A stretch of 64,000 nt of DNA from Salmonella enterica subsp. enterica serovar Typhimurium str. LT2 (GTDB taxonomy: Bacteria; Pseudomonadota; Gammaproteobacteria; Enterobacterales; Enterobacteriaceae), in the NCBI RefSeq assembly GCF_000006945.2, contig NC_003197.2, positions 2,976,001-3,040,000 of the forward strand. The letters run 5' to 3'. The position numbers and the translations under genes are program-made. Numbering within the stretch: the first letter of the stretch is position 1; the number at the start of each line of letters is the position of its first letter. The notes under the pieces were generated by a model. It did not search any database, was not told where the DNA came from, and saw only the letters and a program-made list of their open reading frames with translations. Of the stretch, positions 45,542 through 55,539 are shown one piece after another.

Positions 45542-46024
45542 ATGCATTATTTTTTTATCATCGTAATCTGGTTGCTTAGCATAAATACGGCATGGGCTGA
45601 TTGCTGGCTTCAGGCTGAAAAAATGTTCAATATTGAATCCGAACTACTTTACGCTATCGCCCAGCAGGAATCGGCGATGAAACCTGGCGCCATTGGTCAT
45701 AACCGAGATGGTTCAACCGATCTTGGCCTGATGCAAATTAACAGCTTCCATATGAAAAGGCTGAAAAAAATGGGGATTAGTGAAAAACAGTTGTTACAGG
45801 ACCCCTGCATTTCTGTCATTGTGGGCGCCTCCATTTTATCAGATATGATGAAAATCTACGGTTATAGCTGGGAGGCCGTTGGCGCTTATAATGCCGGGAC
45901 GTCGCCGAAACGATCGGATATAAGGAAACGTTATGCTAAAAAAATTTGGGAGAATTACAGAAAATTAAAAGGAATGTCAGCAGAAGAGAAAAACAAAAGA
46001 CTTTCTATCGCGGCAAACAAATAA
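45542..46024 (+). CDS. iagB: Invasion-associated lytic transglycosylase IagB
   Basis: A 160-residue periplasmic SLT-family transglycosylase that opens peptidoglycan for the needle complex. The signal peptide ends at INTAWAD (about residue 19). Catalytic Glu43 is in IAQQESAMKPGAIG, followed by DLGLMQINSFH and the VGAYNAGTSPKR motif. AGAGAGGAGAT precedes the ATG. Confidence 0.96.
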   Translation: MHYFFIIVIWLLSINTAWADCWLQAEKMFNIESELLYAIAQQESAMKPGAIGHNRDGSTDLGLMQINSFHMKRLKKMGISEKQLLQDPCISVIVGASILSDMMKIYGYSWEAVGAYNAGTSPKRSDIRKRYAKKIWENYRKLKGMSAEEKNKRLSIAANK

Positions 46025-46034
46025 TTATACAGAA

Positions 46035-46075
46035 ATAGCTTACTTTCAGATAGTTCTAAAAGTAAGCTATGTTTT
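46035..46075. terminator. Bidirectional terminator between iagB and sptP
   Basis: A perfect 12-bp stem, ATAGCTTACTTT with AAAGTAAGCTAT, and a 12-base loop are followed by GTTTTT on the plus strand. On the minus strand the 3' side is AT-rich (TTTCTG). It sits between the convergent iagB and sptP stops. Confidence 0.88.
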
Positions 46076-46077
46076 TA

Positions 46078-47709
46078 TCAGCTTGCCGTCGTCATAAGCA
46101 ACTGGGCTTGCATTGCTTTTAGTTGTACAAACTGTGAGGCGTCTTCCAGCATTCTATTGTTCCGTGAATCCCGGAAATCTGCACGTACCTGCTCCAGATT
46201 ACTATGAGGATTATCCTTAAGTACAAGGGCCGCCGCCATCGTTCCGGTTCTTCCCACTCCGCCCAGACAATGAATCATCGGTAAATGCTTATCTGATGAA
46301 CTACGCCCCGGCGCGCCATTTTGGTTACTATTTTTCACCCTATCCGCCAGGTATTCTAACTGATCCGTAGACGGTAACGGCTGGTGATCTGGCCAATTTT
46401 TCACATGCAATACCGGGATTGTATACCGCTTTTCCCCGCAGGACAGTTGCATATTGTATTGGTCTATCGCTTCTCCCTGACTGGCTGAGCTCACTTTTTG
46501 GCTGTTGGTATGCACCTCGCCAAAGGTGTAGCTCCCTCTGAAATAGGGTGGTAATTGTTTTGCCTGCATCTGATCTTCCGACGTTAACACCACCAGGCAC
46601 GAGCATTCTTTTTCAAGAAGCATTTTCATATGCGCTTCCAGCGCATCCGGCGTATTTTTTGGGTACGAACCGGCTAATGCCACAGGCTTACCGTCAAAAG
46701 TTAACGTATTCACTGGCACAGGCATTCCATCGCTCAGTTTCACCTGGGTTTGCTGATTAATTGGAATGCTGCTGACCGCAAATCGTGCCAGGCCCAGTGT
46801 CGGTCCGCTCATCGTCTGTGGCATTGGCGCGCCGGCTTCTATTTTCTCAAGTTCAGCTGTAACATTTTTCAGTTCTTTAGCAATAACGTGAATTTTTTTT
46901 ACAGCCTGGGTTAATTCATGAGTAGAGGCTTTATCAACCCACCTCTCAACCTCTCCTCCACAGGTTCCCCATTGTGAGAACCGGGCTACACCGACCTGAA
47001 TATTTGTTAACGTTGTAACATAATCATTAAGTTGTTTAGCCTCTGGAATTTTATTTAAATTCTGTAAATTCGTCATTAATGAACGCAGCGGGCCGTTACC
47101 TGAAGCCATCTCCTGGAAGTTTTCTCGCAGGCTATTTCCATCCATTTGTTCCAGTTGCGGTAATGTTCTTTTAAGTCCCTTTAGCGCGATATCGAGTAAA
47201 GGTTGCTTACTTTCTGCTCCAACATCGTTATTTTTTTCTGCCACTTTTGTATCGCCGCCTTTTATGACTAAAGCGGCATTCCTGACACCAACATTATCCT
47301 TGCTCTTAATAAGGTTTATAAACCCTTCGTCAGCAGCTTTTACACACTCCGTGATCTGCACTGCTAAACGTTGGGTAAGGGGTTTGTTCATATTTATACG
47401 GGACATTAACAGTGCGTCATTAACCGCTGTTTCCCCATATTTTTCCGTTAGTGCATGGAGAAATGTCTGTAAAATCTTTTGGTCCTGTACTCTGATATTT
47501 TCCGTATGTTTTTGCACCACTTCAGTGTTTTTAAATAACGGCATTTTTCCAAGCCAGGTTAATACTTTTGACGAAAATTTTTCAGGCGCAACATATGCCT
47601 TATCAGTATTTTCCTTAGCAATATAAAGTCGGGCATCATTCGACACACCAACTTTTGAAAACGAAGACAACGTTAAATTATTCAATTTTCTCTCCTCATA
47701 CTTTAGCAT
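46078..47709 (-). CDS. sptP: Type III effector SptP (GAP and tyrosine phosphatase)
   Basis: A 543-residue effector that reverses Rac/Cdc42 activation. The N-terminus (about 1-140) is the secretion and SicP-binding region. The GAP domain (about 160-290) has the arginine finger Arg209 in GNGPLRS. The C-terminal PTP domain has the signature [11 protein letters not shown] with catalytic Cys481. It overlaps its chaperone gene sicP by 14 bp. Confidence 0.97.
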
Positions 47710-48088
47710 ATTCCTGCAGTATGTTTTTGAGCGCTTCCTGCTGATTCACAAATGACTCAAGCTGCGATATAATATGGTAAGTATTTGTCAGATCGGTAAT
47801 TGCATGTATAAGCAACAACGTCTCTGCGGCATCAATATACGCTAACGTACCTTCATTATTCGCAGCCAGTTCACCATTAATCACCATAATCTGCCGCCAG
47901 ATAGAATCGCCACAAACAGGCGATAACGGTATAATCATACCGTTCAATAACCAGATATCATCTTTAGCTTCAATAGACGTAAAAATATCGCTATCGAGTA
48001 ATAATAAGCACTGATTGTTGTCGTCAAAAGTGAGCGGTAAACCCAATTTCTCACCAATATTAGCGATAATATCCTGGTGTGCTTGCAA
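47696..48088 (-). CDS. sicP: SptP chaperone SicP
   Basis: A 130-residue acidic class I type III chaperone that holds SptP in a secretion-ready form. There is no ATG at the start. TTG at 48088 has AAGAGGA about 7 bases upstream; an alternative start about 14 codons later would give 116 residues. It overlaps sptP, whose translation is known to be coupled to SicP. Confidence 0.93.
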
Positions 48089-48114
48089 TTTACTTTCCTC
48101 TTGAATTATATCTT

Positions 48115-48375
48115 TTATAAGATTGCTTCTTCAAATTTAATCTGGTTACACAATGTCTTGATACTTTTTCGCGCCCATCGCCGGGCGCAATATTTCTCTC
48201 CTTTAATCCAGTAGAATAGCCATTCACTACGCATCGGAACACATATCAGCAGCTCCTTCGGATCATTTTCAACATGACGTAACTTGCCTTTAATAACAAA
48301 ACGCGAACTGTCAGCAATATCATCATATATTGCAGCCATACCTGAACCGGGTACTACATGTGTGATGATTTTCAT
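48115..48375 (-). CDS. Conserved small protein of the sip operon, function unknown
   Basis: An 86-residue protein between iacP and sicP on the operon strand. It starts [12 protein letters not shown], is basic towards the C-terminus ([18 protein letters not shown]) and has no secretion or membrane signal. It is intact and spaced like its neighbours (43 bp from iacP, 26 bp from sicP). I do not recognise a domain. The local DNA is AT-rich like the rest of the island. Confidence 0.7.
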
Positions 48376-48418
48376 AACAATTAATCTTATTCAATTGTTG
48401 TCAAGCGAGAGAAAAATA

Positions 48419-48667
48419 CTACACCCTGGACTCAAGACTTTTTTTAACAACACGGCATATATCCGCAAAGGTCATCATATCAGGAAGATCGTTTTCATTG
48501 CAACTAATGTCAAACTCCTCACTAAGACCAAATACAATATCAATTAAATCCAATGAGTCAGCGTAAAGATCCTCAACCAGATGGGTCTGACCATTGATAC
48601 TATCAACATCAACGGCAATACAAGAGGTGATCACTTTTTTGACTCTTGCTTCAATATCCATATTCAT
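48419..48667 (-). CDS. iacP: SPI-1 acyl carrier protein IacP
   Basis: An 82-residue acyl-carrier-like protein. The phosphopantetheine attachment Ser38 lies in [12 protein letters not shown], the normal ACP DSLD motif. It has been linked to secretion of SopB, SopA and SopD and possibly to effector modification. It lies 18 bp downstream of sipA. Confidence 0.95.
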
Positions 48668-48685
48668 CGCATCTTTCCCGGTTAA

Positions 48686-50743
48686 TTAACGCTGCATGTG
48701 CAAGCCATCAACGGTAGTAATAACCCGATCCACGCCAGGTTTATTCAGGTATGACTCGTAAGCCGGGCCAGCTCGCCAGCTACCGTCTCCGATAAGGCCG
48801 TCCAGCACATTACTTAACACATAGTCAGTTTCCCCTTTTAGCCTGGTCAGCCCCGCCTCTCTGGCAAACTGCAGTGCAATCTCAGCCAGTTTTTCTTTTT
48901 GTGGATGATGAGTAATGACCTCTTTGAGAGTCTCCATTTTCGCTTTCAATTCTGGGTGCTTGTCAATATCGCTACATTGCGCTTTCAACGCTGCACTCTT
49001 TATCGTGTCATTGGGTAATATTTCCGCACGCAAGCCGTCAAACGCTCTGCGTACAGGGAACGGTGTGGAGGTATCTGGCTCCAGGGCTTTACGTATCACA
49101 CCCAAAAACGTCTCACGGGCGTCGAAATGCATTGAATGCATATTCGTAACGCTCGGTACTGTTGAGAGGAAACTATTTTGCTTAAACTTCAAACCAGAAA
49201 ATGGGCCAGTCTTATCTGTCTGACTATTATCATTATCGGTCGTACCGGCTTTATTACCTGTAATTACCGTCGTGTCTGATTGTAAGGTATCGGTTTTAAC
49301 ATTCTCGACGCCAGCCAGTTGACTGGCAAGCGGCTTCACATTCACAATCTCTGCCGTCTGGCTTTGCTGTTTATTATCATCAACGCCGTGCACCGTGGCC
49401 TGTACCGGCTTGCCGATAATGCTCTTGCTGGTTACGCCATCGACTTCATCAAAAGAGGTTGTTTCACCCGTAGTGCCCTTTTCTGACGTGACCACCTTTC
49501 CATCTTTACTTTCGGATGAAGCGTTGGTCACAGCCTCTGCCGTCGCATGAGCCGTGACGTCAATTTTACCCGCGATGCCATGGTCAATTGCCCCTGTGCT
49601 GGCGCTGTGTGCCGTCTCCGTTTGATGCGTAGTCGAATCCACACGCGAATGACTATGACTTACGTTGCTGCTGTTAGTCGAATGGTGTGACTCGCCATTG
49701 CGTTGGCTGTTATCAATAAATGTTCGGCTATTATCAATCGTCTTCCGGCTATTATCATGGTTGCTATTATCGATATGGCGCTGGCTATTATCGACATGGC
49801 TTCGGCTATTGTTAATATGCTTACTGTTATCCACGCTATGGTTACTGCTATCAATATTAATATTGATATTAATACCCGTAGGTTCTGCTTTTTTCCCACC
49901 ATCAGGTACTGGTCCAGCCGCAGGCTCCGGAATTTTAGGGTCAGGCAGTTTATCTGCAGGAATTTGTGCAAAAACATTACGTAGCAGCAGGGGTATCAAC
50001 GTTTGCATTTCAAGGTGCCGGGCTTCCCGTCCTACGCTGGTACCCTGCTCTTGCGTTAATTTTTGGTGGCACATATCAAGCGCCTCAACAGCCTTCGCCG
50101 CCGCTTTGTCAACAAGGTGCGTAAGATTGCTGCGGGTTAACGGATCTAACGTACAGCCAAAGTTATGTTCAATGCAGCTGGCAATATAGGGCATCACCTC
50201 CTGCATAACAAGATTCGTCGATAATTTACTTAATTCACCGCCAGTGTTATTTTTGATAATATCTAACAGCTGCTTTTCCAGGTTTTCCAGCTTCGCTTCC
50301 GCTTTCTTTGTTTCTGGCAGCCATGGCCCAAAAGCTGACTTTTCTTTCAGGCCATCTTTTATGATTTGCGCGGTATACTCTGCCCCCACCTTCATCAGTA
50401 GCGTCTTCGCCTCAGGAGAATCACTGGTGGCGTTGAGCGCTGAACGAAAGAGCCCGGCAAACTCCATTATCGCTTTCTTACCGGCGACATTATTTGAATT
50501 GGTAAAAACTTCTTTTAACGCCTCAGCGTCTTTCCCGCATTTAAACAATGCATCCAGACTCGCCTGTTTGATCAGCGCGGGAAAATCTTCCAGTTGCGGG
50601 CCTTTAATTTCCCCTGACAGCGTCGCTGTGGCACTTTCTCTGACTGCGGAAAGATTCGCCGCAAGATTCGTGGCCTGCGTTTTGATCTCGGTCTGCATAC
50701 CTGGCATTATGACGGGGGGCTGAGTCCTTACACTTGTAACCAT
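48686..50743 (-). CDS. sipA: Type III effector SipA (actin-binding)
   Basis: A 685-residue effector. The N-terminus (about 1-270) has the secretion, InvB-binding and early-function region. A low-complexity Asn/Ser/His tract with repeated DNS/NNS motifs spans about 290-370. A caspase-3-type DEVD occurs near residue 432 (SFDEVDGV). The C-terminal about 240 residues are the actin-binding domain. There are 18 bp between it and sipD, and it precedes iacP. Confidence 0.97.
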   Translation of the reverse strand: MVTSVRTQPPVIMPGMQTEIKTQATNLAANLSAVRESATATLSGEIKGPQLEDFPALIKQASLDALFKCGKDAEALKEVFTNSNNVAGKKAIMEFAGLFRSALNATSDSPEAKTLLMKVGAEYTAQIIKDGLKEKSAFGPWLPETKKAEAKLENLEKQLLDIIKNNTGGELSKLSTNLVMQEVMPYIASCIEHNFGCTLDPLTRSNLTHLVDKAAAKAVEALDMCHQKLTQEQGTSVGREARHLEMQTLIPLLLRNVFAQIPADKLPDPKIPEPAAGPVPDGGKKAEPTGINININIDSSNHSVDNSKHINNSRSHVDNSQRHIDNSNHDNSRKTIDNSRTFIDNSQRNGESHHSTNSSNVSHSHSRVDSTTHQTETAHSASTGAIDHGIAGKIDVTAHATAEAVTNASSESKDGKVVTSEKGTTGETTSFDEVDGVTSKSIIGKPVQATVHGVDDNKQQSQTAEIVNVKPLASQLAGVENVKTDTLQSDTTVITGNKAGTTDNDNSQTDKTGPFSGLKFKQNSFLSTVPSVTNMHSMHFDARETFLGVIRKALEPDTSTPFPVRRAFDGLRAEILPNDTIKSAALKAQCSDIDKHPELKAKMETLKEVITHHPQKEKLAEIALQFAREAGLTRLKGETDYVLSNVLDGLIGDGSWRAGPAYESYLNKPGVDRVITTVDGLHMQR

Positions 50744-50761
50744 TATTAATATCCTCTTCTG

Positions 50762-51793
50762 TTATCCTTGCAGGAAGCTTTTGGCGGTTTCCAGGCTGCT
50801 ACTTATCGTACTGCTCAGCACTTTTACCAGGTTGTCGTACAATGAATTGGCATTGCTATATTTTTGCGTCAGCGTCTGTAATGTGGTTTTCATATTTTCT
50901 TCCTGCGCTTTAAAACCCGACTGCCAGGCTTGATATTTGGCGTTATCCATTTCGAGTTTTGAGTCTTTTCCCGGCGCGCCTAAACCATCAATATCCTGAA
51001 CCATTTTTTGTAATGGCGTCAGATCAACGGTGACGACATAACCGGATCCATAAGATTTCAGGCAGCTATTCGGTAAATTCAATTCACTGAGCCACTGTCT
51101 CGCTTCCGCTTCAGTGGCTACTTTAACGCCGCTGCCTGACTGCGCTGGAAATAAAACGGTATTACTGTTTATTTGATTATATTTATTGACTAAACTGTTT
51201 AAATCATTTTTGAGTGAGGTAACATCTAGCTTAACGGTATTACCGTCCTTACCTGGTAATAACCAGCCTCCCATTTTGGAAAGAATATCACTGAAGGCCT
51301 GATAAAAATCGGTATAGACTGCGACAACGTTTTCATAAACGCCCAGATAGCTGTCACCTATCGCCGATATATTTTGGGAAACCATATCCCAAATCTCAGC
51401 ATCAGAAATGGTTGTTCTCGGCTGCGCCATAGGCGAAGCGCTAAATAAGGCCGACGTCGGCGCAGAAAACGCGCTCCGCAGGTTCTCATTTTGTTCTGCG
51501 GATAATGACACGCCGGACTTCGCCAGCGCATTCAGGCTGCTGGTCAACTGCTGGCGCGCCAGCGTGCGCTCGTCATTATTCTCTTCAGAGATCGGTGGCG
51601 TTGACTGCAGCGTCTGCTGTGCCTGGTGGATTTTAGTAGCCGCCTGCGATAATGAAATGATATCTGTACCGCGATGTTCTGTGGTAGACGGTACCACGGC
51701 AGTCTCGACGTGCTCGCTCGCCGAGGGAGTCTGCGGCCGTTCGGCAACGATCCCCGGATGAGGAGAAGCGGAATAATTTTGAATATTAAGCAT
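50762..51793 (-). CDS. sipD: Needle-tip protein SipD
   Basis: A 343-residue tip protein that caps PrgI and controls translocator release. An N-terminal self-chaperoning region is followed by a long coiled coil. The C-terminal helix includes TLTQKYSNANSLYDNLVKVLSSTISSS. There is no transmembrane segment. Confidence 0.96.
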   Translation of the reverse strand: MLNIQNYSASPHPGIVAERPQTPSASEHVETAVVPSTTEHRGTDIISLSQAATKIHQAQQTLQSTPPISEENNDERTLARQQLTSSLNALAKSGVSLSAEQNENLRSAFSAPTSALFSASPMAQPRTTISDAEIWDMVSQNISAIGDSYLGVYENVVAVYTDFYQAFSDILSKMGGWLLPGKDGNTVKLDVTSLKNDLNSLVNKYNQINSNTVLFPAQSGSGVKVATEAEARQWLSELNLPNSCLKSYGSGYVVTVDLTPLQKMVQDIDGLGAPGKDSKLEMDNAKYQAWQSGFKAQEENMKTTLQTLTQKYSNANSLYDNLVKVLSSTISSSLETAKSFLQG

Positions 51794-51863
51794 AATATCC
51801 CCAGTTCGCCATCAGGAGCGCGATTAAATCACACCCATGATGGCGTATAGATGACCTTTCAGA

Positions 51864-53093
51864 TTAAGCGCGAATATTGCCTGCGATAGCAGCGAGTGCG
51901 GATGCTTTCGACTGGTTAATGCTCTCCATTGTTTTCAGCATTTCCTGAATCAGGCTGGTCGATTTACGTGAACTTTCACGGGCTTCGTCCGATGCGGTGC
52001 TGGCAACCCGGTTATTCACCTGGCTAATTTGCTGCTCGGAACGTTCCTGAGTAGCGGCGTACTGCCCGGACGCCCCTGCAATACCACCGACCGTGACCGA
52101 GTTCTTCATAATCAGATCGCCCGTCATCTGCATCTTGCGCGCATCGATTCGGGTCATATCCATGGTATTCTGCTCAAGACGAATATCGGATTCGACAGAC
52201 TCAAGACGTTTCGACAGAATAGCCTGATGTTCAGGGGAGATTTGTTTATTACTGTCTTTAATACCCAGACTTTCCGTGGCGCTGGTTCCGGCATTAGATT
52301 TAAGCGTCGCATCATTAAGATTTTTCGTCGCATCGGTACCGGTTTTCTTCATATTTAACGATTTCAGAGAATCGACGCCTTCAGCACCGAGTTTGACGCT
52401 ATTCTGCCCGTTCAGCACGTTTTTAATACTGTGGCTTTCAGTGGTCAGTTTATCGATCTTCGCGGCATTATGTTTAAGCGCGCCTCTTTCATTCTGCAGC
52501 CCCTTATATTCCAGTTTGGCGCCCACGCCAGTGATCCCCAACTGAAGCGCGCTCTGGGAAATACTACCGGACAACGCATTCATCCCTTCGCGCATCATGG
52601 AGCTTGCCGTCGTTTTAGCTGCATCAAAACTGACTAATGACAACTTACCAGACAGTTTGCTATCAGCCTGGTTCAACGTCAGCATTAACGTATTCGCGGC
52701 AGCCAACAGCGCAACGGCACTGGAAGACATTCCGCTAATATCAAAAAACTTTCCGACTTCTGCCTGCTGCTCGCGTAACTGGGTTTGCACAACCTCATTC
52801 GCTTTAGTCGTGACATTATTTGCCAGAGCATTCAAATCCTGATTCATGTCGGTATTTTGAATACTGGCTTTTAAAAAGGACGTGATCGTTCCGGGGGTTT
52901 GCGTTAATACCCCTGGCGCAGGCGCGCTCAGTGTAGGACTCAACCCCAGGTCACTGACTTTACTGCTGCTAATACCAATACTATTCAGAATATCTTTAGC
53001 GCTAACGGATTGCGAAGCTGTCTGTGAACTATTCTCAACAGAATGATTATTTAAATAAGCGGCGGGATTTATTCCCACATTACTAATTAACAT
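51864..53093 (-). CDS. sipC: Translocator/effector SipC
   Basis: A 409-residue translocon subunit that also nucleates and bundles actin. A single long hydrophobic stretch (SSAVALLAAANTLMLTLNQ, about 120-145) inserts in the host membrane. The C-terminal helical region (RVASTASDEARESSRKSTSLIQE) is the actin-active part. The gene follows sipB by 27 bp and is separated from sipD by 70 bp. Confidence 0.97.
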   Translation of the reverse strand: MLISNVGINPAAYLNNHSVENSSQTASQSVSAKDILNSIGISSSKVSDLGLSPTLSAPAPGVLTQTPGTITSFLKASIQNTDMNQDLNALANNVTTKANEVVQTQLREQQAEVGKFFDISGMSSSAVALLAAANTLMLTLNQADSKLSGKLSLVSFDAAKTTASSMMREGMNALSGSISQSALQLGITGVGAKLEYKGLQNERGALKHNAAKIDKLTTESHSIKNVLNGQNSVKLGAEGVDSLKSLNMKKTGTDATKNLNDATLKSNAGTSATESLGIKDSNKQISPEHQAILSKRLESVESDIRLEQNTMDMTRIDARKMQMTGDLIMKNSVTVGGIAGASGQYAATQERSEQQISQVNNRVASTASDEARESSRKSTSLIQEMLKTMESINQSKASALAAIAGNIRA

Positions 53094-53120
53094 ATTTTTC
53101 TCCCTTTATTTTGGCAGTTT

Positions 53121-54902
53121 TTATGCGCGACTCTGGCGCAGAATAAAACGCGAAGCATCCGCATTTTGCTGTACCGCAGAAGACATGGCTTTTTGCAGTT
53201 CCGCCGTTACCTTCTGGTTTTCACCAAATATTTCTACGGATTGTTTAAGCCACTGCTGAATCTGATCCATGGCAAAACGGGCGAGCATAAAATCAGCAAG
53301 CGCCTCGCTGGCATTTTTAATAAATACGCCCTCGGCAACACCACCGGCTGACTGGGCTGCGGTATTCGTGACTTCCATGCCCAACGCCACTTTATTTAGG
53401 GTATTACCTACCAGCTCTTTACTTAAGGCATTCGTTTGCAGGCCCATCTTGCTACCCACATTACCCAGACCGCTAGTAATACGTTGCATCCCCTGGGTAA
53501 AGAGTTTGCTGCCGTTTTGCGCCAACTGTTTCAGCACGTTAGGCACCAACTTCTTAATCGTTTCGCCCATCATTTTGCTCAGCGCGTTACCCAGTTTCGC
53601 CGCCGCGCCTTTCCCGACAACTGCGACCACCACAATGACCGCCACCATGGCAATAGCGGCGACAATCGCACCAACAATGCTGCCGGCCATCTCTGCCGTT
53701 TTCTTATCGACGCCTAATCCTTCCAGCGCTTTGGTAATCGCCTTGCCAATCAGCTCCATTAACGGCTTCAGCACATGCTCCATAATCGGGTTTAGCGCCT
53801 GCTGAATAAACGACACTCCCGTCGCCGCCTTCACAATTTCATCGGCCACCATTACCGCAAGTCCCACCGCAGCCAGCGCCAGACTCGCCCCACCGGTAAA
53901 AACAGCGGCCACAACGCTGACAATGGTTAGCAGCGCGCCGAGGACTTTCCCGATACATCCCATAATGCGGTTCGTTTCCTCGGCTTTGCGCGTCTCTTCC
54001 TGGAATTCAGCCGATTTCTTTTCCATCTCCGCCTGACGCCCTTCCTGCAAGGCGTTGAAAAGCGCAAGATCGTTTTGCAGGCTTTCTTCCGTATTTTTGC
54101 CCACAATCTCAATAAACATGGCCATGAGCATAGTGAGGCGGGCGACATTTGACAGATTATCCTGCTCACCCTGGGAAACCTGATTCTGAGAGGCGGCATT
54201 AGCCGTTCCCTGGAATTTGGTCAGAATGTTATCCGCTTTCTCGGCTTTCGCTTTGGCGTCTGTGCCTGCTTTAACCGTCGCATCCGTGGCCTTATCTAAG
54301 GCCTCTTTCGCCTCTGTCGCTTCTTTTCCGGCCTGTTCTACCGCGGCTTCAGCTTGTGCATAGCCGGGGTCAGCCGGGTCCAGCGATTGCAATTTATTTT
54401 GCGCCTGCGTCAGTTTTTTGGTCGCAGCGTCATAAACACTCTTGGCGGTATCCGTCTTTTTGATACTGGCTTCATAGAGATCCGTCGCCTCCTGAGCCTC
54501 TCCCAGAGCCGTCTGGAATTCTTTCGATACCTGAATCCCCATCTCTTTTTGTGACTCAATCATCGCCTGCCATACCGCCAGACGAGACTCCAGTTGAGAC
54601 AGCGAAACATCGCCCAGTAGGGTCATTAACTTGCCAAGCAGTAATGTCAATTGCCCTTCGCTGGAGAGTTTTTCCCGGGCGGCGTCCGTAGGCGGCTTTA
54701 GACCCACCGTATTAATAGCGCTCTCGCCGGACTTTGTTCCGGCTTTAAGGTCGCCCGCTTTCGTTGCCACCACATCTTTAAAAGCTTTATCCGCCGCTTT
54801 TAAAAAGTCCGTGTTCTTACGAACGCCTTCAAAAGCCGCCTCAGCGAGGCGCGGATTTTGGGTATATCCGCTACGGCTAATGCTACTTGCGTCATTTACC
54901 AT
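53121..54902 (-). CDS. sipB: Translocator SipB
   Basis: A 593-residue pore-forming translocator, also an activator of caspase-1. N-terminal coiled coils rich in Lys/Glu/Ala (about 80-310) precede two hydrophobic helices: [33 protein letters not shown] near 320-350 and [26 protein letters not shown] near 410-435. It is bound by SicA. The sicA stop lies 2 bp upstream of its ATG. Confidence 0.97.
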
Positions 54903-54904
54903 AA

Positions 54905-55402
54905 TTATTCCTTTTCTTGTTCACTGTGCTGCTCTGTCTCCGCCGTTTTTAGCGCCTCCAGATAGACCAACGCTTTTGCCCGCAGAGACTCATCTTCAGT
55001 ACGTTCATTGACAAGTTCAAAACACTGTCTGGCTTTTGCTGCCTTACGCATTAATAATTGACACTGCCCGGTAAAAAAAACGGGGCGATAATCATTTTTA
55101 AGTAACGTAAACGCTACTGCATAAAGGTCACATGCTTTCTGAAATTGTTTTTTCAGTTGGCATACTGCCGCCAGTCCCATGGTGTAATCGGGATTGTAAA
55201 AATCATAAATGCATAAGAAACGAAAGAACGTCTCAGCTTCATCCAGTCGTCCCTGGTTATAAAACTCATAAGCATGAGCATATAAACCGTCCATCATATC
55301 TTGAGGGATCCCATGAACGTCTTTTAGCGTGGCGCCTTCACTAACGGCATCCCAAATCATTTCCGCAACACGTTCTTCGCTGACATTATTTTGATAATCC
55401 AT
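54905..55402 (-). CDS. sicA: Chaperone and InvF co-activator SicA
   Basis: A 165-residue class II chaperone with TPR repeats (about 35-135) that binds SipB and SipC. When released, it partners InvF to activate its own operon and sopB. AGGAGTAAGTA lies before the ATG. It is the first gene of the sic-sip operon. Confidence 0.96.
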
Positions 55403-55539
55403 TACTTACTCCTGTTATCTGTCACCGACTTTGTAGAACTTAACGACTGCGTTTATCTGATGCAGTTATTAAACCCCGACGGTGGTTAGTGAACATTCAA
55501 AAAACGCCCAATGAATACATCGCTACTGCCTTACGCGGC
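55403..55539 (-). promoter_or_regulatory. sicA promoter region (InvF/SicA-responsive)
   Basis: This 137-bp gap between spaS and sicA should hold the InvF/SicA-dependent promoter known for the sic-sip operon. The minus strand carries GGCGTTTTTTGAATGTTC and CCACCGTCGGGGTTTAA. I could not fix the InvF box or -10 by eye alone. Confidence 0.5.

Noticed and set aside
49665..50189. 174-codon plus-strand frame opposite the sipA repeats
   Set aside because: Leu/Ser-rich translation is the complement of the Asn/Ser/His repeat tract; a shadow, not a membrane protein gene.
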